A stretch of 64,000 nucleotides of DNA from positions 196,736-260,735 of the forward strand of contig NW_022985470.1 in the NCBI RefSeq assembly GCF_010093595.1, in the 5' to 3' direction. The position numbers and the translations under genes were made by a program. Within the stretch, counting starts at the first letter, position 1. Every line of letters begins with the position of its first letter. Shown here piece after piece: positions 1 through 12,306 of this stretch. The stretch comes from Mytilinidion resinicola (Eukaryota > Ascomycota > Dothideomycetes > Mytilinidiales > Mytilinidiaceae). The notes under the pieces were generated by a model. The model worked only from the letters and a program-made list of their open reading frames with translations. It was not told the DNA's origin and did not search any database.

Positions 1-707
1 CATACCCATCTTTGCGACCTAGATGCGCGTTCTTGTTAGCAATGCTATCATTAGAGGTAGGACTTTTGACGGTGTCGTAAAGGATAGAGCAACATACCCT
101 GTGGTTGAATCGTTAGTATGGGTGGAAAGGCGAGTCTGCGTCGGCTTCGTAGTCGGCGGCGGGTGAAGTTCGATTTTCAGAATGTGTGTCGCTTAGCAAA
201 CTCTTGGCGTAGTTGCACGTGACGAGCATCAGAAGTGAGACCCCACCAAAAGACTGAAACGAATTGTAGAGTACGCGCAGGGTATATTCGATGTCAATTA
301 CTATTAAGCTATCCAATACTGCTGTGTATACCAATCGTCACGACCACGCAGAAAAGTAGCGTCTCCAGTTCATCCTTTCTTCATCATTTGTCCTCCGCAT
401 GTTCGTTGAAGCAAAATCTAGAATACAAACGCTCACGAAATGCATGCCACAGAAACAAGCTCAGCATGTGCTGCTTACACGTAGACTCCCCGAGCCAGCA
501 GATCCCTCTATACCCACAAACATATGATTCAGAGTCCCCCGTCTGCAAAGATACCCCTTCCCAATGTATAGAAATCGAACAGGAAGACGTTTGGTAGTGA
601 GCCGAACAAAGAAACATTCAAGCAGAGAAAGCTTTTCCTCTTTCCCACTTGCCATAGTTAAACGCACAAAACAAGCCAAGCTGCGACAACGCAGTCACGC
701 GCAGCGC
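1..707. other. Spacer, no gene seen
   Basis: This is the 3' flank of the transporter that ends at 708. It has only short overlapping open frames on both strands with no recognisable protein sequence. It probably includes the transporter's 3' UTR near 600-707. Confidence 0.5.
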
Positions 708-2198
708 TCAAGCACCCTTCTCGCCAAGCAAGCCTCCAATCTTCGACTTCAACAATTGGTCGGACTCGGGGGCGAACGTTGGAGCAAGGCCGGCCAGAAC
801 GAGAAACATGCCGGAGAGGACGACGCCGAAAACGACGAGCTTTCGGGCGACGGGCTTGCGAGCGCCGAAGTCGGCCCACATCATACCGCCTTGGCCAATG
901 TACTCCTTCAGCATCTCAGCGCCGAGCTTGTAGTAGATGAGACCGCAGAGAGCAATGCCGTAGCCGAAAGCCTGGAGAAGAGACACTGGGTCGCCGAAGA
1001 GGAACATGGAGGCAAAAACGAGCAGGATATCCTTGAGCACGCCGGAAAGGGTGAGGACGAGGGACGAGGTTTTGCCAATCTGTTGATAGCGTTAGCGACG
1101 TTCGTAAATTAACAGCTTCGCAGATATTTACCAAGAAGACAACTGAGACGTTAAGCAGGAAAGCGACGAGCGCGTTAGCGAACAGGACGAAGCCTCCGAC
1201 CATTTGGATGTCGGCCATGGTCAGGCGTGGAGCCTCCATGATGAGGCAGACAAAGCCGTTCATGATTGCGCAAGCAGGAGCATAGTAATATAGGGAAACG
1301 AGCGGGTCCATCTTGAACTCAGCGGAGCTCAGGATGCGCTGAACCATAACCAACCGAATGGCCTCGAAGACAATGCCACCGCACTGGTAGAGGAATCCGG
1401 TCATGTCGAATTTGATCTCGCCGAGCGAGGCGATGATGACACCGACCACGATGAAAGAGACGTTGCCAAGAGTTTTCATGTTGGGCGGAGCGACTCCGAG
1501 ACCCCAGGTAGCGAGAAGAAGAACAACTGGCATGGTGGCCTATATTCTGCGTCAGTTTTGGCCCAGCATGAGCATTCGTAGAGGGTGTACCTTGAGCATC
1601 TGAATGAATGCAACACTGAGATAGAGATATGCCTGGTTGCCGCAGATCAAGCTCAAGCTGAAGAAGATCCCAATGGGAACGATAGCCCTCAGGTATACCC
1701 GTCCAGTCATCGGGACCTTCTTCCTCGAGTCCAGAATGGTCGTGAAGCGCGCGAGAATCTGGGTCATGACCGTGGCGAACACAAGATGCCATGTTGTGAG
1801 GAAAATGGCTGCGGGGGTCAGAAAGAGGCCGTGAGAGGATTGAGGTGCGCCAACTTACGGAAATCTGTAATAGAATTGTTAGCGTTGAATGATCATGAGC
1901 GTCGGAGGTGCTTGCAACTTACGAAAGCCAGCCGAGTCTAGTATCCATTTGTTGAAGACAATGACACTGGAGCTAAGAGTGATCCAGGAACTGCGCAATT
2001 TCGTCAGCGATCGCTTCGATAAGCCCAACCTGTCTCGCAACAGGTCGCAGACCTTACTCACGCAATGTAGACCGCGGGATGCAACGAGGCCACCTCGGGC
2101 TGAGGCTTCTCAATGTCGGGATTGACAGTCGGGAGGACAGGCGCAGCGGGGTCTCGCGCAGCGTCCATAGACGAGCGGACCTTCTCATCGCTAGACAT
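708..2198 (-). CDS. TPT/SLC35-family sugar-phosphate or nucleotide-sugar transporter
   Basis: This is a multi-pass membrane transporter of the triose-phosphate translocator (TPT, formerly DUF250) branch of the drug/metabolite transporter superfamily. Such proteins exchange a sugar phosphate or nucleotide sugar across Golgi/ER membranes; the substrate cannot be read from sequence. My model has six exons on the complement: 2062-2198, 1923-1990, 1859-1864, 1591-1808, 1132-1539 and 708-1079, with all phases consistent, giving 402 aa. Family marks are VFNKWIL, LTTWHLVFATVMTQ, YLYLSVAFIQMLK, and IGKTSSLVLTLSGVLKDILL in the last exon, each inside hydrophobic segments. The start MSSDEKV is the first ATG of a hydrophilic N-tail. 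The third exon is only 6 nt (ATTTCC), and it is needed to join phase 1 to phase 1 between GF and PIFLTTW. The next gene, UDP-galactopyranose mutase, is divergent, with about 1.1 kb between the starts. Confidence 0.88.
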
Positions 2199-3331
2199 GA
2201 CGGCGGTGGTCGGGGAGAAACGAGAGACGTGTAGTTGGAATGAATGGAGTCGTGAAGCCAAGGGAGATGCAAAGCCAAGAGCGCTGGCTTTGTACCGGAC
2301 AGGTCGCAAGAACCAGGGGGCGGCGCACGACCGGGTGCGTCACGGGAAAAGCGGGCTTCGACTGCGACACGGGACCACAAGTTGCGGGAAGACGAGGCCT
2401 GTGGGTGTACGGCTGCCAACTTGCTTGAAGTGGACGAGGGAGGTGGTGGAGTGGCGGATAATTAGGAGAACGTTGTCGTCCTACGAGGACAAAAGGGTTG
2501 CGTAGCGGCTAGAAGCGCAACAGCCAGTAAGAACGACGCAGGGCGCGCGTGCTGGGAAATAGGATGCAACGCGCAGAAGAGCACGATTGTCACGGCGATA
2601 TGAGGATGGACAATTGCCCGGCAGCTGAAACAGAGATCGGCTGCGCGGTGGAGCAGCTTGCGTGGAAGATTCACTGTTTTGGCTGGCCAGCCACGCCAGC
2701 CACGCCAGCCTATGTATGTACATATTAAAGAGGGCGCAGCTGCCCACGCCTCGCGCTCCAAGGTTGAAGCTGGCTTCAATCTGTCCTCTCCAGCAGCGAC
2801 GCGGAAGGCGGTGCCACACGCGTACAGCAAACGGCGCGCCCCGCCCAGACTGTTGCAGATAGCGAGGCACAGGCGGACGCACACAGGAACACCTCGCAGG
2901 TTGAGGCAGTTCGCCGTGGATCAACAGATGGGCGGCTCTGCAGTGGGGGGCATCACGCCAATCAGCAGCGATATGAGGAAGGCGATGCAATACCAGCAGT
3001 CGCCGTGACCGATCCCCCTGAGCAACACCACGAAACCGGACAGCTGTGCCTCGATTCTCGATTCTTCTCCCTCGACGCTGTGCGCTGTGAAGGCTGCTCG
3101 AAGTTTAGGGGCCGCATCCCAGCACCGAGACGAAGCGCGGACCACCCTCCCTGGACCTCCACAGCCGTCCTGGCTTGTTCGAGTTCGAATAGATAATTGC
3201 CAGTCGCCACGACAACAGCCCCCACCACCTCCACCCTCACTACTCTCGCTGCAGGACAGTCGTCCATGTTAAGTCTCGCCCAACGCACTTTGAAGAAGGT
3301 TCCCAGTTTCCAGGAACTTTTCCAAGGCAAG
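2199..3331. other. Divergent promoter region between transporter and UGM
   Basis: This spacer of about 1.1 kb separates two divergently oriented genes and must hold both promoters and 5' UTRs. It contains a short direct repeat of CAGCCACGC near 2680-2710. No further coding region is convincing; an open frame in the transporter's frame runs into 2309 but lies upstream of its best ATG. Confidence 0.6.
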
Positions 3332-5095
<1,764 letters not shown>

Positions 5096-5713
5096 ACACT
5101 CTTGTTCTCCGCGTTCCAGCGTACGAAGTGGTGTTTGGGATATGATGGGTTCAGGATATTTGGTGAGCACGGGATGAGTTATGTACATGCGTGTCCAGAC
5201 GAATGGTCCTGTGGGTTGGGTTCGCAGACATGGCATGTGATAGAAGAGCGCACACTTTTCCACTTTGTCCCAGGCTCGATGGCTAGAAGCTCAAAGAACG
5301 GGCTTCGTCGGATTTCCTTCAGTTTCAGTAGATTAAAGCTAGACCTGGCATGTAAAGAATTATACAACGCTGGTTAACCTCAGATCGCACATCCCTCAGC
5401 ATGGCATCGCATGCATAATCTTCGTCTAAACTTCTACCCAACAAAACGAGCTTTTCTCACCGCTCTAAATATCCAGCAAAGCTTTACTGATGTATCTCCA
5501 TCAAACCGCCATAAACTTTAGAGCATCTAGAAGAAGTCTTCCCCAGCTTTGTTATCTGTGATTGGTCGATGAGAGGCCTTGGCAGTCGGCGTCGCTTGCT
5601 CGTTTTTCCGGAACGAGCCCGCACTCTTGAATTTCGCAGAGTGCGACCGCCCATCGACGCAGCGACTGACGAAACCACCCCGACGACACCACACGCCCAG
5701 TCGACGATTCAAA
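5096..5713. other. UGM 3' region and eL27 promoter
   Basis: No gene is seen. The distal half is the promoter and 5' UTR of the ribosomal protein gene. An inverted CCAAT box (ATTGG, 5561-5565) lies about 150 nt before the start codon. Confidence 0.5.
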
Positions 5714-7094
5714 ATGTACGTTCACAATTCATCTCTCCTATTCTGGCCGCGAAGAATATACGAGGCGCTCTCTGAGGCCAAGAGGATACCTAAAGAACGG
5801 CACGCGCAGACGCTGCTGTACTCCTGGGCTCCCTGATGGGTCTTTGCTGCTTCTACCGATAGGATGACTGCTAACTTTCTCTGCTTACAGGGTGAAATGT
5901 ACGTATAATCTCTTTCTCGAGCGCCTGGATCCAGTATGCCCTCTAGAGCCCGCAACCGTCAATTGACCCTCCGAACATCGACCGCACGAGAACCGCCAGA
6001 GGCCACGAAGATCGGACAAAAGCCACTCGCAAATGGATATGGGAACTGCGCTGGACCTGGGATGACGTTCTCCTCGGGGCAGACGCAAAACGACAAAGGC
6101 AAACTGGAATTCTCGAATCGGTCGCGGAAATTCAATCGAACGGTTGCTGTTGGTTCTGGAGCGGCATTAGGATCGGGGCTAGCAATGGGACAAAGACTCG
6201 AGAGAGACAGAATGCTGACGGTTTTACAGTTCTCAAGACAGGACGGGTTGCGATCGTATGTGGCATGAGAACTTCTCAGAGTGGACAGTATTTTGACATT
6301 ATGGACACAGGTCACCCGAGGTCGCCATGCCGGAAAGAAGGTACGGATTCTCTCTTTTTTCAGCACTTCTGCTCTCCGCGTTTTCATAGACTTGGGGCTT
6401 GTGGGGCGTTTTCACGCCAGTCAACATTCGAGAATCAGTCACCGCGGCGTCGTCCCTGTTTTCCTACTACATACACGCGCCTATCCCTTCAGTTCAGATT
6501 TTGGAGACAATCATCGCTAACTTGAGTACAGGTCGTCATCATCCAGGTATGGTTAGCGTGAAATTCTATCTGCCTCGCATATTTAACACTTCCACAGACC
6601 CTCGACTCTGGCTCAAAGGCGCACCCTTTCCCCCATGCGCTCGTCGCAGGCATCGAGAGGTACGAATCTAGGGATCGAATCTGCAGCTCGTTACCAGTAA
6701 CTCATATTTGAAATAGATACCCATCCAGCGTTACCCGTAGAATGAGCAAGTCCCGACAGGAGAAGCGAAGCAAGGTCAAGCCATTCGTCAAGCAGGTCAA
6801 CTACAACCACCGTACGCGTCACCCGCCAATCCTTCTACCGGTTCAATCACTAATACTATCACAGTCATGCCTACGCGATACACTCTCGAACTCGAGTCGC
6901 TGAAGGGCGTTCTCTCCACAGATACCTTCAAGTACGTCCTGCACCCGCCACCGAGAAATCCAACTCAGCGATACTAATCGTGCAACAGGGAAGTCAGCCA
7001 GCGCGAGGAGGCCAAGAAGTCGGTGAAGAAGGCGCTGGAGGAGCGGTACTCGAGCGGCAAGAACAGGTGGTTCTTCCAGCCTCTGCGTTTCTGA
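5714..7094 (+). CDS. RPL27: 60S ribosomal protein L27 (eL27)
   Basis: This is a cytosolic large-subunit ribosomal protein. Nine coding exons can be placed: 5714-5715, 5891-5898, 6230-6255, 6311-6340, 6532-6546, 6598-6659, 6717-6811, 6865-6931 and 6989-7094. They total 411 nt, or 136 aa, the expected eL27 length. The joined product starts [20 protein letters not shown] and ends [30 protein letters not shown] is the family core. All donors are GTA-type with clear AG acceptors. The start codon is itself interrupted (AT|G) by a 175-nt intron, followed by an 8-nt exon and a 331-nt intron. Early introns are typical of fungal ribosomal protein genes, but a 2-nt coding exon plus an 8-nt exon is extreme. 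No snoRNA could be confirmed by eye in the long introns. Confidence 0.95.
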
Positions 7095-8136
7095 GTGTGT
7101 CTCTTTATGTCACGGATGGATGGCAGCGAAAGCGGGAATTCTGGGAATGGGAGTGGGATCGATAGGCTGTCCTGACGGCAACTCGCCATAGCCTTTACCT
7201 CATCTTGCCAGTTGAACAAAACGGCGTCATTGCATGAATTCGATGAGAATCTCTGACTGTTTGTATGCTGCCTTTTTGGTTATGGTGCACTGCGCTGTCA
7301 TGTGTTCACTATTTCGCCGATTTCTCCCCTCCTTCATTTGATGTTCAGACACATACTCCGCCCTTTCGAGTGCTGGAGGTTGGCATCGGATCCGTAATCT
7401 TCACTACTTTCTTCAGCTGCAGACGTATCCATTGTTTTTCTATTCCTGTTCTGAAAGCTCAGGTCGCGGCGACCTCCTTGTTGTCTATCTACACGCACCA
7501 AACGGCAACCCAACCGCTATAGATGGCCTCATTCCCCAGCACCCACTACTTCCATTTTCCAGTCGAGAAAACTTAGCGTATTCCCGATCCCCCTATCCAA
7601 TGAAAAACCCCCCTCCAATCCCTGTCTGATCGTCATTGTGTCTTCCAAACCCCATCCTCATCTTCGGCCCTTGTTTGCAGGAAACTTCAAGTAAAACACC
7701 CTTCTCCCGCCTTCGTCAGCCCCCAATGAAAGGACACGGACTACCTTCTCTGCTGAAACATTCCCCAGCCGTCTTCCTGCTTTCCCCCGCTGCTCGGTCT
7801 CCATCTCGAATCTCAATCTCAATCTCACTACTCCTGTTCCCTCGAGATCGCGGTCGTTTGTGGGTTTCTCGTCAATTTTTTGTACGCAAAATCACGACTA
7901 CCCCCCACACACGTTAGCATCCCGCCTGCCCCCGCCCCCCCTCTCCTGGTGTTCGCTAGCGGTCCCGAGCTTTGTGGTCACGCTCGCAGACGTGTGCGAG
8001 ACCTGCGGCACTCGTCGACGGCCCGCGCAGATGAAACGCCGGGGGCGCGGGGCGCAGGGGATCTTGTAGCGCCGGGTTGATGAGACTGAACACGGCGTCG
8101 AGGGGAGTAGCAGGGAGCGTTGGGAAGGGGGAATAA

Positions 8137-8148
8137 GGGGGGGGGGGG
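8137..8148. repeat. Homopolymer G12
   Basis: This is a run of twelve G within a G-rich stretch (8110-8180). It lies outside any recognised gene and is likely to be length-variable. Confidence 0.9.
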
Positions 8149-8278
8149 CAAGGTCATGCCTCTGCCCCCCGGTGGTGGGTGGGTTCTAGGCTCGGAACTG
8201 GCAGATTTCCCTGCTTCATCGTTTTGGTGGCAAGCAGTAGACGATGAAGATGCTACGGTAAATGAAGACGGCGAGGGC

Positions 8279-8280
<2 letters not shown>

Positions 8281-8312
<32 letters not shown>
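8281..8312. repeat. (GA)16 dinucleotide microsatellite
   Basis: A perfect GA repeat lies between two convergent genes. It makes the overlapping open frame read as Arg-Glu repeats, which is an artefact of the repeat. Confidence 0.95.
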
Positions 8313-8314
<2 letters not shown>

Positions 8315-9059
8315 CCGGCGCTTTTTTTGAAGGAAGAAAAAGAGGAGGGCGAGGGAGCTGGGAAAGACGGCAGATGTAGGGGACTATGGGAATGAAGATG
8401 GCGGGGAGCGGGATGGGGAAGGGGTAGGAGATTGTTAGGCCGCTGTTTGCTAATGAGTGCGATATTTGGCGACGTTCAACTAAGTTTGAATGTGATAAAA
8501 TCTTAACTTACGTTTCAGACATGGGAGTGGCTCCTATTTGTTTTTCTCAGCCTATACGTGATATCATGGTCTGGCTTCGCCTCTTATAGAATTGACCTGT
8601 GAAAATGTGGAAGAAATTAGGTATGGGGAAGTGAAAGTCTGGTGGCGCTAGTTCAGGACATGGAAATCTGAGTGGGATCCAGGGACGGTGGCGCAGAGGT
8701 GTATTGACGGGCTTTCGGGATTCCAAGCGTATCTGTTCTTGGACTTGGTAGAGTGTTTAGGTTTCTGGCCTCAACTACGTCCCATTTGCGGGAGCATGTG
8801 TAATGAAAGTGGAATAAAACCAGTCTATTTCCCTAAGAGTCGTGTACAGCCCGCGCTAGAATGAAGACGAGACGATAAAAGCAGAGGTATAACATGATCC
8901 TAATACTCGTGGAAGAAAAAAAAGAAGGGAGATATAGTAAACGTCCTAGCGGGGAATAGAAAATTCATCCAAGGTCCTATGTGACAGATGCAATGAGCGC
9001 AACACTACCCCACGAAACATCCATTACTCGATACAGCAGCTGTACTCTCTCGCTATACT

Positions 9060-9770
9060 CTATTCCGTAACCTGGTTCTTCTTCTCTGCGGCAACCTCCT
9101 TGCCCTTGTTCCAGTACGAGATGATGTAGTTCAATGTGTCGTGGCCAACCTTCAGCTCGGTCGAGATGGTGGCTTTGGCCAGCTTAAAGATGCCATCGTC
9201 GCCACCGGTCTTCTTGTACTCGTCGTTGAAGGTGCCGAAGACGTAGTCCTTGCCTGAGCCAGCCAGACGTAGCGGGAAGAAAGCGAAGTCGACAATGGTG
9301 CCCTTGACTTTTTGGGTGTCTTCCTTGACAATAGGGAACTTTGATTCGACGGTAGAGAGAGTGCTGTCGGCGAACGAGTCGGCCTTCTCGACGTACGGGG
9401 CGACGTAGCTGTAAGGAGTCTGGAGGTATGGTAGGAGGGGCGAGCCGAACTTGGAGTAGGCGGTGTTGGCGAGATCGATGGACTTCTTGCCGTATGGGTT
9501 CGACTTGTAAGTGCTGATGGAGTCGGAGACGACGGGGTAGGAGGTGATGTGCTGCGAGGGATGGGGTCAGCAGGAATCCGAGGGGTTGGGTGGTGGTGTG
9601 ATGAGGGGTGCGCGGGACGGGTGAGGCTGGAGACGGCGGGCACCATGCTGGCTGATGGTGTACGGGACGGAAGCAAGAGCATATGAACTTACAGAGATGA
9701 CTTTGGAGTGCGGCTTCTCGCCGTTGGTCAATGGGGTCGACATGGTGGAGGATTCTTCAGCGTGGGGCAT
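9060..9770 (-). CDS. CAP20: Cap20/perilipin-like lipid-droplet protein
   Basis: Cap20-family proteins are fungal perilipins that coat lipid droplets; in Colletotrichum and Metarhizium they affect lipid storage, appressorium turgor and infection (established for the family, not for this organism). The two-exon model 9693-9770 and 9060-9551 (complement), with a 141-nt intron, gives 189 aa against about 183 in the family. The N-terminus is MPHAEESSTMSTPLTNGEKP. Exon 2 begins HITSYPVVSDSISTYKSNP and continues with YGKKSIDLA and LLPYLQTPYSYVAPYVEKAD. The later block VDFAFFPLRLAGSGKDYVFG is the strongest family signature. The C-terminus is lysine-rich and has no membrane anchor. A TATAAACA element on the same strand lies about 40 nt before the ATG. 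Confidence 0.9.
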
Positions 9771-12306
9771 GAAGAGAGTCTGGTGACGGCGATAAGGTCA
9801 GAAGGGTGTTTATAAGTCTGAATGCTGAGGGCGGAAGATGGAAAAGATTCAAAAGGTCCCTGCAGGCGCGGCGTACGGTTTAAATAGAATGCGGGCTGTC
9901 GGTCGCAGTATGAGCGAAGATTTGGAGCTGTCTGTCCGAAAACGGCGTCAGTGGGCTGCCGCAATCAACCAGCAGGAACGCAACACACCGTGGATGCTTT
10001 CGCGCGAAGTGGTCGGGGAGCGTAGAGGTCAGAAAAGTCTGGAGGGTGTCTGGTGGGAATAGAAGTGGAGGGTGCGAGGGGCACAATATGGGTTGGTGGG
10101 CTTGGGCGGTCTCACGATTTGGGGTGCCAACTTGACGCCAACTTCCTTGCATGTGCATGTGAAAGTATCAAGGAAGCTCGGGCCCGCAACGTCAGAACGA
10201 TAAGGCTTTGCCTCGAACAACACCACCAGCAGGCCGCGCTGCCACACTTGACACTGGCGGCCCGGCTTTGACTCTGGGCCACTGCGGCGCTTGCGGGCTT
10301 CACACGAACAGGCACTGCGAAGCTGCCTCAGCGCCGCCAATCCGCGTGCAAGGCTGAGCCTCCCGTGCCGGTGCTCCTCACCGACTGCCTCCCGCCCAAT
10401 CGAAGGGCCCCCAGTCCTCCCTCAGCCTTGGTGCTTCCCAGAAAGGGGCCCTTACGTACGCCCACGCTGCTAAACTGCTATCAACTTGCTGGCCAGCTGA
10501 TAGCATGCCATCCGCCTCATCCCCACGCCCTCTCGCGTCTTACAGCACCGCACGGAAGCCGCCCCGCAGAACCGTGTGCTTTGCCTGGGCGCCTGGGGTC
10601 TTCGAAATGAGGGGTGCAGCTTGCAGCTTGCAGCACGCAGTCACCATTGCGCCTGCAGGGCTCCGCGCCAATGGGCGCAGGCGGGCGTCCAGCGGTTCTG
10701 GGACAGCGTCGTCACCTAGGACAACAAGGCCCCAACGGTGGTGAGGTCGGAGAGATTGTCGCGATTCCCATGTGAAAGGCGATCTTGCGCAGCGCCCTGG
10801 TTCCTCTGGCGCCTGCCGACCCAGACCTGCGGGCGTCATCACCGATTCATGACGCCGAGTGGGGCGACGGTGGGACGGCTCGCTACGACGTTCGCCGAGT
10901 GCCCAGACGGCTCAAGAATATCTCGACATGCCTCATAGAGACGCGTCCGGCGACATCGCGAGCGGCAGCGTGTCGCTCTCGGCCGTTGGGCGGGCCCGGC
11001 ATGCCGAGGGATGGCAACGTTACACACGGCGGCGCGCTCGGCCGGCGTTGAGAGGCCAGCTGCACCACTCATGCATCTGCCTTGTTCACGCCACACTTCC
11101 GTTGGGACGGGTACTTTCACGTGCGAGGCGTGCGCAATTGTCGTCACATTACAAAGGTAGGTGGGAGGTACGAGGTACGCCTTCTGGGCCAGACGGCGGG
11201 TTCCCCAGAGCGGCGTAGAAGCTCATGTATGCAGCGTGACCTTAGGCACTCATCTCCCGGCACGCCTGCTTGCTCAAAGAGCCCTCCGTCTTCACGAACA
11301 CAGCAGCGCCATTTCTCAGCCGCATTCCTCAACCATCGCCTTTTGCAAAGTCCATGTCACTTTAAAGTGGGGACCCGACCCCATGCATCTGCACCCTGGA
11401 GATCCTGCATATAATGTAAGCGAACTCAACACCTCGTCCCATCCGTCCTTCTGGAAACAACGCAGCGAATCTCCGCCCTGCCTTCTCCGCTCGCGCAGCG
11501 CCATTCATGTGTCACTCGATGGCGTGCATCGGATACGAGGGATCGATGGGAGCGATATCATCGCTGCACTTTTGTCTCGAAGAAGAGAGCCGATAGCGCC
11601 TTGCCTTGTTTGGGCCTGCGTCTATCTTCTGTGCTTTTGGAATTCCTTTTATGCGGCCCCCAATTAAGAGGTCAAAGCGACGTCTTGATTCCATTACTAC
11701 AAAGAATCACTAATGCCTACTGTCAGTCCCATAAAAAAAGTACTTCACGGATAGAACCGAGTCGAGAAATTGTTACATGCGCAAATGCAAAGGTAGTATA
11801 CCAGGCGATTTACTAATCGCGACTGGCTTAGGGAGCCATGTACCTATTGTTACACGATGAAGTTAAGCGCCAAGTGCAATCTCTATACAGGATACCAGTC
11901 GAGGACGGTGCGCTGCCAACTAAATAGCACGAACCATATTTGGAGCTTACCATGCTATTTCACTGGCTACATGCTGCGCTAGGTAGGTCCGGATCTTATC
12001 GTCTAACTGGGCCATATTTTACACCATCACCACTTGGTCTCTTTTTAGATTTTTGCGGTGCCGCCTTGATTTTGTAGAGTGGTCAGAATTCAGAAATTCC
12101 GGCCATCGAGCGGCTCTGGCTAGATTGCTTTATCGTTGTGCTGTGTCGTCCATCGTCCCACATCAGTCCTTGTGCTCCGGCTCATATAGTACGGCCTGGG
12201 CCATGACAGTATTAGTTCCACTTACCCCCCTTCCCTTCATCTCGGCGCTGTCCCTTCGCGCGAAGTCAAGTTTATCTCCTACTATACTTTCAGGAAGACC
12301 GGAACA
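9771..12306. other. GC-rich 2.5-kb spacer, no convincing gene
   Basis: This stretch is upstream of both the Cap20-like gene (-) and the HET pseudogene (+). Many short overlapping open frames occur on both strands, as expected from GC-rich sequence, but none shows conserved-looking composition or splice structure. The part after about 11,650 is visibly more AT-rich, matching the accessory block that follows. Confidence 0.5.

Larger units (their letters stand above)
7095..9059. other. Convergent spacer between eL27 and Cap20-like gene
   Basis: About 2 kb lies between two gene 3' ends. It contains pyrimidine-rich sequence (7500-7960), a G12 run and a GA microsatellite listed separately. Open frames here are low-complexity and not convincing. 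Most of the length is longer than normal 3' UTRs, so an unrecognised non-coding transcript is possible but unsupported. Confidence 0.5.

Noticed and set aside
5899..6229. Possible C/D snoRNA in the long eL27 intron (ATGACG and CTGAC-like boxes)
   Set aside because: Boxes are imperfect, no terminal stem was found, and the CTGAC is better explained as the splice branch site.
8281..8312. CRISPR-like or telomeric repeat
   Set aside because: Simple dinucleotide repeat without spacers; the genome is eukaryotic.
8120..8395. Frame with long Arg-Glu repeat
   Set aside because: Produced by the (GA)16 microsatellite and G12 run.
9152..9682. 176-aa minus-strand Ser/Thr/Pro-rich frame
   Set aside because: It is an off-frame reading of the Cap20-like gene; the other frame gives conserved family sequence and a clean intron.
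11161..11667. 168-aa plus-strand frame in the GC-rich spacer
   Set aside because: No domain, no splice support, His/Ser/Arg-biased composition typical of random GC-rich frames.
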